Shown here piece after piece: positions 7,899 to 16,232 of a stretch of 64,000 nucleotides of DNA. Source of the DNA: Brenneria nigrifluens DSM 30175 = ATCC 13028 (GTDB lineage Bacteria; Pseudomonadota; Gammaproteobacteria; Enterobacterales; Enterobacteriaceae); assembly GCF_005484965.1 (NCBI RefSeq), contig NZ_CP034036.1, forward strand, positions 868,001 to 932,000, read 5' to 3'. Below the pieces are notes generated by a model. The model was given only the letters and a program-made list of their open reading frames with translations, made no database searches and was not told where the DNA came from. The position numbers were made by a program, and so were the translations under genes. Within the stretch, counting starts at the first letter, position 1. Every line of letters begins with the position of its first letter.

Positions 7899-9041
7899 TT
7901 ATTCCGCTTCCGGTAGAAACAGCTCCAGCAGCGAATTAAGAAACAGCTTGCCGTGCTCGGTGATTTGCCAGTGGGCGGCGCTCTCAATCAGGTAACCCTG
8001 GGCCAGCGCCTGTTCCAGCTGCGGGCGGATTACGCTTTCATCCAGCCCGGCGTAGGCGGTGAAATCGGCGCGCGGGGCGGCTTCCAGCAGGCGAAAACGG
8101 TTCATAAAGAACTCGAAGGCGCGGTCTTCGCTGGCGACCTGCTGCTGTTTGTCCAGATAGTTGCCCCGCATATAGCCGCGCGGATGGCGGGTTTTCACCG
8201 TGCGCAGAATGCGCCCGTCGCGAAAGGTCAGTTTGCCGTGCGCGCCGCAGCCGATGCCCAGATAGTCGCCGAAGCGCCAGTAGTTCAGGTTGTGTCGGCA
8301 CTGGTAGCCCGGTTTGGCGTAGGCCGAGGTTTCGTATTGCTGATAACCGGCCGCGCTCAGCAGGCGGTGCCCCTGTTCATAGATATCCCACAGCGCGTCG
8401 TCGTCCGGCAGTTTGGGCGGGCGCGAGCCGAACAGCGTATTGGGTTCGATGGTGAGCTGATACCACGACAAATGCGGCGGGTTGAGGGCAATGGCCTGAC
8501 GCAGGTCGTCCAGCGCTTCTTCCAGCGACTGGTCGGGCAGGCCGTGCATCAGGTCGAGGTTAAAGCTGCGCAATCCCAGCCCGGCGGCCAGATGCGCGGC
8601 GCGTTTGGCCTCAAGTGGTCCGTGAATGCGCCCCAGCCGGGTCAGCTTTTGTTGACTGAAACTTTGTACGCCGATCGAGATGCGGTTGATGCCCGCGCGC
8701 TGATAGCCGCTGAAACGATCGGCCTCCACCGTGCCGGGGTTCGCCTCCATGGTGATTTCGGCGTCGGGGCTGAGGGGTAAACGCGCCCGTACGCCGTCCA
8801 GCAGGGATTGCATCGCTTCCGCGCTCAGCAGGCTGGGGGTGCCGCCGCCGATAAAAATGGAGTGCAGCTCCCGGCCATCCGCCAGCGGCAGGTCGGCATC
8901 CAGATCGGCCAGCAGATGGTCGACGTACTCCTGATGCGGCACGTCGCCTTTCAACGCATGAGAGTTGAAGTCGCAGTACGGGCACTTTTGTACGCACCAG
9001 GGAATATGGATGTACAGGCTGAGCGGCGGCAGTTTAAGCAT
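7899..9041 (-). CDS. hemW: Radical SAM family heme chaperone HemW
   Basis: HemW binds heme and delivers it to membrane targets; it resembles HemN but is not a coproporphyrinogen oxidase. The cluster motif CVQKCPYC (CxxxCxxC) lies at residues 16-23 from the chosen start. It is followed by the GGGTPSLL glycine motif and the conserved block GVQSF...LGRIHGP. The closing HGKLFLNSLLELFL matches E. coli HemW nearly residue for residue. I chose ATG 9041 (MLKLPPLSLYIH), 380 aa, over the ATG at 9053. It overlaps the rdgB stop by eight bases, as expected for coupled genes, and matches the E. coli N-terminus. Confidence 0.95.
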   Translation of the reverse strand: MLKLPPLSLYIHIPWCVQKCPYCDFNSHALKGDVPHQEYVDHLLADLDADLPLADGRELHSIFIGGGTPSLLSAEAMQSLLDGVRARLPLSPDAEITMEANPGTVEADRFSGYQRAGINRISIGVQSFSQQKLTRLGRIHGPLEAKRAAHLAAGLGLRSFNLDLMHGLPDQSLEEALDDLRQAIALNPPHLSWYQLTIEPNTLFGSRPPKLPDDDALWDIYEQGHRLLSAAGYQQYETSAYAKPGYQCRHNLNYWRFGDYLGIGCGAHGKLTFRDGRILRTVKTRHPRGYMRGNYLDKQQQVASEDRAFEFFMNRFRLLEAAPRADFTAYAGLDESVIRPQLEQALAQGYLIESAAHWQITEHGKLFLNSLLELFLPEAE

Positions 9042-9627
9042 TACGCAGGGCATCCAGCAGTAAACGCAGCGCCTGACCGCGGTGGGAGCGGGCGTTTTTC
9101 TCTTCGCGCGTCAGTTCGGCGGCGGTGACGCCTTCGTCCGGCAGCAGAAATATGGGATCGTAACCAAAGCCGCCGTTACCGGCGGCTTCAACGGCAATCA
9201 TTCCCTGCCAACTGCCGTGGCACACCAGCGGGGTCGGGTCTTCCGCATGGCGCAGATAAACCAGCACGCAGTGGAAACTGGCGCCGCGCCGTTCATCGGG
9301 CACGTCTTGCAGCGCGTGCAACAGCTTGTCCAGATTCTGGCGGTCGCCGGCGTCCACGCCGGCGTAGCGCGCCGAATAGATCCCCGGCGCGCCGCCCAGC
9401 GCATCCACCGCCAGACCGGAATCATCGGCGATGGCCGGCAGGCCGGTGATCTTTGCCGCATGGCGCGCTTTCAGAATCGCATTCTCGATAAACGTCAGGC
9501 CGGTTTCTTGCGCGGCGTCCACGCCCAGTTCGGTTTGCGCCACGATATCCAGACCGAAGTCCGCCAGCAGACCGGCGAGTTCGCGCACTTTACCGGGGTT
9601 GCCGGTAGCCAAAACCACTTTTTGCAT
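9034..9627 (-). CDS. rdgB: XTP/dITP pyrophosphatase RdgB
   Basis: RdgB hydrolyses non-canonical purine nucleoside triphosphates (dITP, XTP) to monophosphates and so keeps deaminated bases out of DNA. The 197-aa sequence contains the substrate-binding N-terminus VVLATGNPGKVREL, the signature ADDSGLAVDALGGAPGIYSA and GGFGYDPIF. The length equals the E. coli protein. It lies between yggU and hemW in a minus-strand operon and overlaps hemW by eight bases. Confidence 0.96.
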   Translation of the reverse strand: MQKVVLATGNPGKVRELAGLLADFGLDIVAQTELGVDAAQETGLTFIENAILKARHAAKITGLPAIADDSGLAVDALGGAPGIYSARYAGVDAGDRQNLDKLLHALQDVPDERRGASFHCVLVYLRHAEDPTPLVCHGSWQGMIAVEAAGNGGFGYDPIFLLPDEGVTAAELTREEKNARSHRGQALRLLLDALRNA

Positions 9628-9644
9628 ACTGTTTTCCTGCGTGT

Positions 9645-9935
9645 TTATCGGAGAAGTTCCGCGACTTCCGCCGGGATGTGTTGCGGATTGATGATTTTAA
9701 TCTGTTTGTGCCGCCCGAGTTCGCCTTTTTCAATAATGACCAGACTTTTGGCGACCCGGAACTGTTTGGCGAGGAATTTGGTCAGATGGGCGTTGGCCTG
9801 ACCGTCGACCGGCGGAGCGGTCACGGCGACTTTCAGTTCGTCGCCGTGCAGCCCGACAATCTGGTCGCGGCTGGCTTTCGGCTGAATATACAGCCGAATC
9901 ACCAGGTCGTCATCTTGGCGAGTGACGGCGCTCAC
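9645..9935 (-). CDS. yggU: DUF167 family protein YggU
   Basis: This is a small conserved protein of unknown role (DUF167). The sequence IRLYIQPKASRDQIVGLHGDELKVAVTAPPVDG (read in pieces: IQPKASRD, GLHGDE, APPVDGQAN) and KGELGRHKQIKI is highly conserved in enterobacteria. The start is taken as GTG 9935, which overlaps the yggT stop as GTGA and gives 96 aa, the E. coli length. An in-frame ATG at 9947 would place four extra residues inside yggT. It is part of the yggT-yggU-rdgB-hemW operon. Confidence 0.92.
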   Translation of the reverse strand: MSAVTRQDDDLVIRLYIQPKASRDQIVGLHGDELKVAVTAPPVDGQANAHLTKFLAKQFRVAKSLVIIEKGELGRHKQIKIINPQHIPAEVAELLR

Positions 9936-10486
9936 AGCAGGAACCACAGCCCCGGAAACAGATCCATGCCCAGATAGTTGAGCAGGTAGAGGATCAGGAT
10001 CACCACCATCGCCGAGAAGTCGATGCCGCCCATCGCCGGGATGATGCGGCGAATCGGCGCCATAAAGGGTTCGGTAAGCTGGTGCAGCAGATATTCGATG
10101 GGGCTGCGTCCCTGGCTTATCCAGCTCATCAGCGAACGGATAATCACCACCCAGAAAATCAGGTAACCCGCCGACTTGATCAGCGACAGCAGGCCGACCA
10201 GCAGATTCATCGGGCTGAGCGACAGGGCGCCGACCTGAATCAGCAACAGCAGCGGGTACTTGATGGTGGTCAGAATAAAGGCCAGCAGCAGCGAGGCGCT
10301 GTCTATCGGCCCCAACGACGGCAGGATCCGGCGCAGCGGCCCGACGATCGGCTGGGTGATCTTGACCACGAACTGCGACAGCGGATTATAAAAATCACTG
10401 CGCGACCACTGCATCCAGATGCGCAACAGCAGGACCATTACGTAGAGGTCGACCAGCGTTTTGACCAGAAAAGTCAGGGTAAGCAT
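9932..10486 (-). CDS. yggT: YggT family inner-membrane protein
   Basis: The 184-aa protein has two tandem YGGT repeats. Each begins with hydrophobic helices and an IxxxPLSQF/IEYLLHQLTEP-like amphipathic stretch (around residues 35-60 and 125-150), giving about four or more membrane helices. YggT proteins are linked to osmotic or potassium homeostasis, but the biochemical activity is unknown. It ends in a GTGA overlap with yggU. It follows proC by about 120 bases. Confidence 0.92.
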   Translation of the reverse strand: MLTLTFLVKTLVDLYVMVLLLRIWMQWSRSDFYNPLSQFVVKITQPIVGPLRRILPSLGPIDSASLLLAFILTTIKYPLLLLIQVGALSLSPMNLLVGLLSLIKSAGYLIFWVVIIRSLMSWISQGRSPIEYLLHQLTEPFMAPIRRIIPAMGGIDFSAMVVILILYLLNYLGMDLFPGLWFLL

Positions 10487-10608
10487 AAATACGTCAGTTC
10501 CTTATTAATGGATGATACCTTTCATCTTTCATCTTTCAGGTTGCGGGTATGTCGGCCGCAACGCCGATGACTTCGGGTATAAATGGGGGTGATTATCACC
10601 GCTTTCAA

Positions 10609-11430
10609 TTAAAACAGCTTTTCCATTTCCTGAGCGCGCTCGACGGCGGCCTGCATCGCCTCCGCCACGATTTGCGGCAACTGACGTTGGTTAAACACCC
10701 GCAGCGCTTCGGCCGTGGTGCCGCCTTTGGAGGTGATATTCTCGCGCAGCGTCGACAACGGCGTGTCCGGGTTGGCTTCCACCAGCGCCGCGGCGCCGGA
10801 TGCGGCCTGCTGTACCAGCAAACGCGCGCTATCCGCATCGAAACCCTGACGGACGGCTTCCTGCTGCATGGCTTCCATAAACAGGAAAAAATAGGCCGGC
10901 GCGCTGCCTGCCGCGGCAATCACCCCGTTAATCCCGGCTTCGTTTTCCACCCAGCAGATTTTACCCACGCTTTGCATCAGTTCGGCGGTGAATTGCCGAT
11001 CGGCGGCGCTGACGGAGGCGGAGGCATACAGCCCGCTCATACCCTGCCGTACCAGCGACGGCATATTCGGCATAATCCGCACGATATTCAGGTTGTCTCC
11101 CAACAGCGCCTGAAAACGGGCGGTGCTGATGCCGGCGGCGATCGACAGCACCAGCTTGGCGGAGAAATCCACCTGCCGGCGCAACGGTTCGCAGACGTCG
11201 GCCATGATTTGCGGCTTGACCGCCAGCACCACTACATCCGCTTGCTGAGCGCTGCGCACGTTATCCGCGCTGCTGATAACGCCGAATTTGGCGGCCAGTT
11301 GGTCGCGGTGCGTGGCGGATGGCGCGCACACGCTGATATTCCGCGCGGGATAACCCCCGTCGATTAGCCCGGCAACAATGGCCTGCGCCATATTTCCGGC
11401 GCCGATAAACGCTATTTTACGTTGCTGCAT
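10609..11430 (-). CDS. proC: Pyrroline-5-carboxylate reductase ProC
   Basis: ProC catalyses the last step of proline biosynthesis, NADPH-dependent reduction of pyrroline-5-carboxylate. A Rossmann motif opens the protein (IAFIGAGNMAQAIVAGL). The C-terminal domain has the family signature around GSAPAYFFLFMEAM and TSKGGTTAEALRVF. The length, 273 aa, is close to the E. coli protein at 269. In E. coli proC is elsewhere on the chromosome. Its place between yggS and yggT is the arrangement of Yersinia and soft-rot enterobacteria, which supports the taxonomic inference. Confidence 0.96.
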   Translation of the reverse strand: MQQRKIAFIGAGNMAQAIVAGLIDGGYPARNISVCAPSATHRDQLAAKFGVISSADNVRSAQQADVVVLAVKPQIMADVCEPLRRQVDFSAKLVLSIAAGISTARFQALLGDNLNIVRIMPNMPSLVRQGMSGLYASASVSAADRQFTAELMQSVGKICWVENEAGINGVIAAAGSAPAYFFLFMEAMQQEAVRQGFDADSARLLVQQAASGAAALVEANPDTPLSTLRENITSKGGTTAEALRVFNQRQLPQIVAEAMQAAVERAQEMEKLF

Positions 11431-11498
11431 GTGAATTCTCGCTGATTATCTTGCTCTGTTAACGATCGCCAAGGTGACGAGGTATTCCGCGCGTCTGA

Positions 11499-12212
11499 TT
11501 ATTGGGTCGCCGCTGAATAATCACGCGCGCCAAAGATGGCGGTGCCAATCCGCACCAGCGTGCTGCCGGCGGCGATGGCGGCATGCATATCATCCGTCAT
11601 CCCCATCGACAGGGTATCGATGTGCGGATAGTGTAATGCCAATTGTTGGAGCAGATCATCCATTTGCCGGAAAACGGCAAGCTGGCGCCGATAGTCGGTT
11701 TCGGGCGCCGGAATCGCCATCAGACCGCGCAGGTTCAGGTTCGGCAATGCCGCCACGCCGGCCGCCAGCGTGGCTAACTCATCCGCCCTGATGCCGGATT
11801 TGCTCGGCTCGTTGCTGATATTAATCTGTAGCAGGACGTTCAGCGGCGGCAGCGACGCCGGGCGCTGTTCGCTCAGGCGCTGGGCGATACGCAGACGATC
11901 CACCGTGTGGAACCAGTCGAAATGCTCTGCCACCAACCGACTTTTGTTCGACTGCAACGGGCCGATAAAGTGCCATTCCAACCCTGTCTCCGGCGAGTGT
12001 TCCCGGAAATAAAGGATTTTGTCCACGCCTTCCTGCACATAATTTTCGCCAAACGCCCGTTGCCCGGCCTCGATCGCTTCTTCGATAGCCGTCACAGGTT
12101 TGGTTTTACTGACTGCAAGCAGCGTTATTTCTTCCGGTGCCCGTGCGCAGCCCTGGGCGGCGACGGCGATCTGCTGCCTGATGTCCTGTAGATTCTGCTG
12201 GATAGTGGTCAT
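11499..12212 (-). CDS. yggS: PLP homeostasis protein YggS
   Basis: YggS is the bacterial PLPBP/PROSC protein, a fold type III PLP-binding protein without known catalysis that balances pyridoxal phosphate and branched-chain amino acid pools. The PLP lysine lies in ITLLAVSKTKP (about residue 36). The conserved block FGENYVQEGVDKI, the phrase EWHFIGPLQSNKSR and the late GMTDDMHAAIAAGSTLVRIG are all present. The protein is 237 aa. It is transcribed toward proC and divergently from pilT, with only 21 bases between the two start codons. Confidence 0.95.
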   Translation of the reverse strand: MTTIQQNLQDIRQQIAVAAQGCARAPEEITLLAVSKTKPVTAIEEAIEAGQRAFGENYVQEGVDKILYFREHSPETGLEWHFIGPLQSNKSRLVAEHFDWFHTVDRLRIAQRLSEQRPASLPPLNVLLQINISNEPSKSGIRADELATLAAGVAALPNLNLRGLMAIPAPETDYRRQLAVFRQMDDLLQQLALHYPHIDTLSMGMTDDMHAAIAAGSTLVRIGTAIFGARDYSAATQ

Positions 12213-12233
12213 AGTAGTTCAGGAGATTAATCG

Positions 12234-13229
12234 ATGAATGTGGATGAATGGGTGGCGCTTAGTGTAAAACATAATGCCTCGGATCTGCACCTGTGTAGCG
12301 GACATCCGCCGATGTTGCGTATTGACGGTCAACTGCGATCGGAAAATACCTTACCACGTTTGTGTACGGAACAACTGGAACAATGGTGCGCCGCCTGGCT
12401 TGAGCAGCCCCTGTTACGACAGTTGCAACGGTCGGGGCAGGTGGACTGCGCGCTGATGCCGGCGGACGGGCCACGCCTGCGGGTCAATCTGTTTCGTCAG
12501 CGTCAGGGACTCTCCGCGGCGCTGCGCATCATTCCATCGACCCACCCGTCGTTAACCACGCTGCGCGCGCCGCCGTCGCTGTCGGAACTTATTGAGCAGC
12601 CCGACGGCCTGATTTTACTCACCGGCGCGACCGGCAGCGGCAAATCCACCACGTTGGCGGCGATGATCGCGGCGTTGAACCAGCGCCGCCGCCGGCATGT
12701 GATCACGCTGGAAGATCCCATCGAGTTTATCCATACCAGCGGGCAGTGTCTGATCCAGCAGCGTGAAATCGGCCGGGACAGCACCTCCTTTGCCCTGGCG
12801 CTGCGGGCCGCGCTGCGTCAGGATCCCGATGTGATTTTACTGGGGGAACTGCGCGATAGCGAAACCATCCGCCTGGCGTTGACCGCCGCCGAAACCGGCC
12901 ATCTGGTGCTGGCTACCCTGCACACCCGCAGTGCGTCGCAGGCGGTGGACCGGCTGGTGGACGTATTTCCCGGCGCAGAGAAAGCGTTTGTCCGCAGCCA
13001 GCTCGCCGCCTGTCTACGGGCGGTCGTGGCGCAAAAACTGCTGCCGATGCCGCAAGGTGGTCGGGTGGCGCTATTTGAAGTGCTGACGGCGACGTCCGCG
13101 GTCGGCAATCTGATCAGGGAAGGAAAAAGCCACCAGTTGCCCAGCCTGATCCAGACCGGCGCGCAGGCGGGGATGCAGACCTTTGAGCAAAGCCGGCAGC
13201 AGCGCTGCCGGGAAGGGCTGCTGGCGTGA
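12234..13229 (+). CDS. PilT/YggR-like type IV pilus retraction ATPase
   Basis: This is a secretion-superfamily hexameric ATPase of the PilT type, called yggR in enterobacteria. Walker A GATGSGKST spans residues 131-139. The Asp box ITLEDPIEFIH follows, and the Walker B region LRQDPDVILLGELRDSET and the His box TAAETGHLVLATLHT are intact. The 331-aa length fits PilT (about 340-345). No pilin or other assembly gene lies nearby, the usual situation for this locus, so its partner system must be encoded elsewhere or the protein works alone. It is divergent from yggS. Confidence 0.9.
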   Translation: MNVDEWVALSVKHNASDLHLCSGHPPMLRIDGQLRSENTLPRLCTEQLEQWCAAWLEQPLLRQLQRSGQVDCALMPADGPRLRVNLFRQRQGLSAALRIIPSTHPSLTTLRAPPSLSELIEQPDGLILLTGATGSGKSTTLAAMIAALNQRRRRHVITLEDPIEFIHTSGQCLIQQREIGRDSTSFALALRAALRQDPDVILLGELRDSETIRLALTAAETGHLVLATLHTRSASQAVDRLVDVFPGAEKAFVRSQLAACLRAVVAQKLLPMPQGGRVALFEVLTATSAVGNLIREGKSHQLPSLIQTGAQAGMQTFEQSRQQRCREGLLA

Positions 13230-13294
13230 AGCGAGCTGGCTAAGCAGGGCATGCTCTCTGTTTTACCAACCCTTGGGGAGAGGAGTCGCGCTCT

Positions 13295-13810
13295 TCAGCT
13301 TCTCTTTTTGTAGCACAATTCGCACACGGCGCCGCCTTTGGCGATGGTATTTCCCAACACAAACATTAAATTGGGAAAGGCGTCGGTAATGGCGTTGTCG
13401 CCTTCCATGCAGATATCGCACAGCTGGTGTATTTCATCGGGAGCTTTTTCTTGTTCCAGCCACTTATTGACGTAAGGACAGTAGTGGAAGTGCACAATGA
13501 ATTCGTTATCCGTTAAGGATATCGGCTGCATTTCATAAACCTTGCTTTCCAGTCCGGCGGTAAAGATTGCCGCAAATTCATGAATATCATTGGGATTCTG
13601 CATCTGCGAAACCATTTTTCGGCCATTGTCGCGCCCATAATGGGCGATAGCGTCGCGGGCATGGCGATCGTCCAGACCGTAACGCTTCGCTTCGTCCAGC
13701 ATGTAAGCAATCGTGGCGGCTCGTTTCTCGGTAATCGCCCGCAGCGCCAGAGTGACCTCATCCGTGAGATTGGGGGTATTGTGATAAGTCATGGAGACGC
13801 CGTTTTCCAT
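13295..13810 (-). CDS. L-2-amino-thiazoline-4-carboxylic acid (ATC) hydrolase family protein
   Basis: The ATC hydrolase family opens the thiazoline ring of 2-aminothiazoline-4-carboxylate to N-carbamoyl-cysteine on the way to L-cysteine. The family call rests on HFHYCPYVNKWLEQ, then LCDICMEGDNAITDAFP and the terminal AVCELCYKK, which gives five conserved Cys (111, 131, 134, 163 and 166 from the chosen start). The start ATG 13810 has AAGGA eight bases upstream and gives 171 aa; the longer frame from 13873 lacks a ribosome site. It is the last gene of a minus-strand operon behind a polar amino acid ABC importer, which suggests that the imported solute is its substrate. The exact substrate is unproven. 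Confidence 0.8.
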   Translation of the reverse strand: MENGVSMTYHNTPNLTDEVTLALRAITEKRAATIAYMLDEAKRYGLDDRHARDAIAHYGRDNGRKMVSQMQNPNDIHEFAAIFTAGLESKVYEMQPISLTDNEFIVHFHYCPYVNKWLEQEKAPDEIHQLCDICMEGDNAITDAFPNLMFVLGNTIAKGGAVCELCYKKRS

Positions 13811-13894
13811 ATTAGTTATCCTTAACCCGCGCCGTTTCGCGGTAGCAACGCAACGGGCGGGAATAAACATCATCTTATGATAAGGATGACTTAC

Positions 13895-14743
13895 TCACTC
13901 CCAGTCGGTATTGACTTTGACATCTTTGGCGCCTTCCAGCCCGTAGATATCTTCGGAATACCATTTTTTGGAGAGTTCAGCCAATGTGCCGTCGTTTTTT
14001 AATTCGGCAAGTACGTCGTCGACCTCCTTGATAAAGGCTTGGTCCGTCTGCTTGTTATAAAGGAAAACGTTGGGGAAAAGACCGACGGAGTCGGCGACTT
14101 TCAGATTCAGATCGATGGCTTTGGTAACGGCCAGAAATGCGCCGATCGGATAAACGACCGCGTCGTATTCGCCGGATGCGACGGACTTGAACATATCGGC
14201 GGCGGACTGTTCGCCGGTCGGTTGCAGATTAATTTTATTATCCGGATGCTTCAAATTGTAGTTTTCAATCACGATATAACGGGCGTCGTTGGTGTGAATC
14301 GGCACCAGTTTTTTATTTTGCGCGGCAAGATCGTGCAGGGAGCGGATAGTATTATCATCTTTTCTGACAATTAAGCGCAGGTCGCTGATGCCGGAAGGCT
14401 GTTTCGAATACTCATATTTTTCCGCCCGTTCCTTGGTCAGATAAAAATGATTGGCCGCCAGCGTATACGCGCCGGTGGATAATCCGACGATAATCGCATC
14501 GCGGGAGACGGTATTAAAATGAAATTTATACCCTTTCAACCGCTTATCGATGATCTGTAATAATTCGCCGTCATAGCCGGAAATATGGTCGTCATCATCG
14601 ACAAAGCTGAACGGAAAGCCATTAGCGTTAACGACCACTTCAATGGTTTTTTCCGCGTTATCCGCCGCATTAACCGTATTCAGGCTCATGACGATCAGCA
14701 ATAGCGGGACGATGGCCTGGGTGAATATTTTTATCCTGAACAT
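13895..14743 (-). CDS. Polar amino acid ABC transporter, periplasmic binding protein
   Basis: A signal peptide (MFRIKIFTQAIVPLLLIVMS, continuing LNTVNA before ADN) precedes a family 3 solute-binding domain. Its typical landmarks are NGFPFSFVDDDDHISGYDGEL, LSTGAYTLAANHFYLTKERAEKY in pieces, and the C-terminal EVDDVLAELKNDGTLAELSKKWY. This is the architecture of cystine, glutamine and arginine binding proteins such as TcyJ (FliY). The frame opens further upstream, but ATG 14743 has AGGAG at the right distance and starts the signal peptide. The protein is 282 aa. It lies one base after the upstream permease stop, so the genes form a tight operon. The coupling to an ATC hydrolase suggests cysteine-like ligands. 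Confidence 0.88.
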   Translation of the reverse strand: MFRIKIFTQAIVPLLLIVMSLNTVNAADNAEKTIEVVVNANGFPFSFVDDDDHISGYDGELLQIIDKRLKGYKFHFNTVSRDAIIVGLSTGAYTLAANHFYLTKERAEKYEYSKQPSGISDLRLIVRKDDNTIRSLHDLAAQNKKLVPIHTNDARYIVIENYNLKHPDNKINLQPTGEQSAADMFKSVASGEYDAVVYPIGAFLAVTKAIDLNLKVADSVGLFPNVFLYNKQTDQAFIKEVDDVLAELKNDGTLAELSKKWYSEDIYGLEGAKDVKVNTDWE

Positions 14744-14744
14744 A

Positions 14745-15494
14745 TTAACTCCTGTGGGAAAGTGCAACTTTTTTAAAGGAAGAATCAGCGGCGCTGGCGT
14801 CCCCCCATTTTTTATTGAGCCGGGCTTCGACAATGCGCAGTGCTTTGGCGAAAGCGAAGCACAAGGCAATATAGATAAGTAGAACGATCAGATAGGCCTC
14901 GACAAAATGAAAACCGCGCGCGGCGGCGATATTGGCTTTCGCCATCACATCCACCACGGTGATGGTATACACCAGCGCGGAGTCTTTGATTAAGTCAATG
15001 ACCACGCTGGTATAGTTCGGCAGCGCGGAAATAGCGGATTGCGGCAGCAGAATTCTTCTAAAGCAGGTGAATCCGGACAAACCGACCGACCAGCCCGCCT
15101 CGCGTTGACCTTTATCCACCGCCTGGTAGGCGGAACGGAACACTTCGGAAAAATAGGCGCTGAAGATGAGGGTGAACGATACAATCGCCGCGGTATCCGC
15201 CGATAATTTGTTGGCCGCAATGCTGTTTATCGGCTTATTCAGCAGCGCCGCGATGAGATAGGGGTATACATAATAAACAAAATACAGCATAACCAGCGCC
15301 GGAACGGAACGGCCGAAAGAGATAATAATCTCCGCCACAATATGCAGCACGGGCGTTTTCTTTATTCTGAAATAGGTCAGCAGCATCCCGAATGTGCTGG
15401 CAAAAAGGGTTGAGAAAAAAGTGATGTACAGCGTTTTCGGCAGAGCGGAAAGAATAAATGGAATATTGTTCAGAAAAAAATCAAGGCTAAACAT
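14745..15494 (-). CDS. Polar amino acid ABC transporter permease (second)
   Basis: This 249-aa HisM/GlnP-type inner-membrane permease has about five hydrophobic helices. Its EAA loop, which contacts the ATPase, reads EVFRSAYQAVDKGQREAGWSVGLS. It has a partner permease immediately upstream in the operon, so the importer uses a heterodimeric pore. A C-terminal extension past KALRIVEARLNKKW is rich in Ser and Ala and is not part of the permease fold. The stop is one base before the binding-protein start. Confidence 0.9.
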   Translation of the reverse strand: MFSLDFFLNNIPFILSALPKTLYITFFSTLFASTFGMLLTYFRIKKTPVLHIVAEIIISFGRSVPALVMLYFVYYVYPYLIAALLNKPINSIAANKLSADTAAIVSFTLIFSAYFSEVFRSAYQAVDKGQREAGWSVGLSGFTCFRRILLPQSAISALPNYTSVVIDLIKDSALVYTITVVDVMAKANIAAARGFHFVEAYLIVLLIYIALCFAFAKALRIVEARLNKKWGDASAADSSFKKVALSHRS

Positions 15495-15506
15495 TTTCTT
15501 CTCTCT

Positions 15507-16202
15507 CTAATTGAGTATGTGCCGGTATCTTTTTTCTAATGCTTTCATGACCGCAAAGATCAGAACATTAATAGCCCAGTAAATCAGAACAACGCTGATA
15601 AACGCTTCCGCCTGTTTGACGCCGTAACTATTTTGCGAAATCTTCTGCGCGCGGCCAAAAATATCGATAATGCCGATGATATTGATCAGCGACGTCATCT
15701 TGACGATATTAATTAATAAATTTCCCAGGTTGGGTATGGCAATAATCAGCCCCTGCGGAAATATGATTCTTATCAATCCCAGGAACGGGGGGATATTAAG
15801 GCTACTGATGGCCTCTTTTTGCCCTTGGTCCACGGCATGATAAGCGGAGCGCATCATTTCGGCAAAATAGGCGCTCATACTGGCCGAAATGGAGAGTATG
15901 GCGAAAACGTTGTCGCTGATTGCCTGCGGGCTGATGCCTAATTCGCTCAGGATAAGTTTGCCGCCGTAAAAGAATAACAGGATAAGCAAAATCAGCGGCG
16001 AGCCGCGCATCACGTCAAGATAACCGGTGACGATTTTTTGAATAGTGCGGTTTTTTTGTTCTTGCAGCGCAACAAAAAATAAACCGCCCAACAGGCTGAT
16101 TAGCAGAGAAACGATGGATATATACAGCGTGACATCCATGTTATGCAATAATTTCGGGATGATGATAAAAATTTCATCCACATTAATGACCGCGTTGTTC
16201 AT
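15507..16202 (-). CDS. Polar amino acid ABC transporter permease (first)
   Basis: This 231-aa permease of the HisMQ family starts with an amphipathic N-terminus, then hydrophobic helices at about 17-40, 57-78, 87-110 and 185-215. The EAA-type loop MMRSAYHAVDQGQKEAISSL identifies it as the partner of the next gene. It lies 30 bases downstream of the ATPase gene and 12 bases upstream of the second permease. Composition is AT-richer than the flanking housekeeping genes, as it is across this operon, consistent with accessory origin. Confidence 0.9.
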   Translation of the reverse strand: MNNAVINVDEIFIIIPKLLHNMDVTLYISIVSLLISLLGGLFFVALQEQKNRTIQKIVTGYLDVMRGSPLILLILLFFYGGKLILSELGISPQAISDNVFAILSISASMSAYFAEMMRSAYHAVDQGQKEAISSLNIPPFLGLIRIIFPQGLIIAIPNLGNLLINIVKMTSLINIIGIIDIFGRAQKISQNSYGVKQAEAFISVVLIYWAINVLIFAVMKALEKRYRHILN

Positions 16203-16232
16203 ACCGTATTCCAGAGGCGTAAAACGCCCACG

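Noticed and set aside
10518..10578. TTTCATCTTTCATCTTTCAG followed by a palindrome and CTTCGGGTATAAA, reminiscent of an ERIC end
   Set aside because: Only the last few bases agree with ERIC ends and the conserved core is absent.
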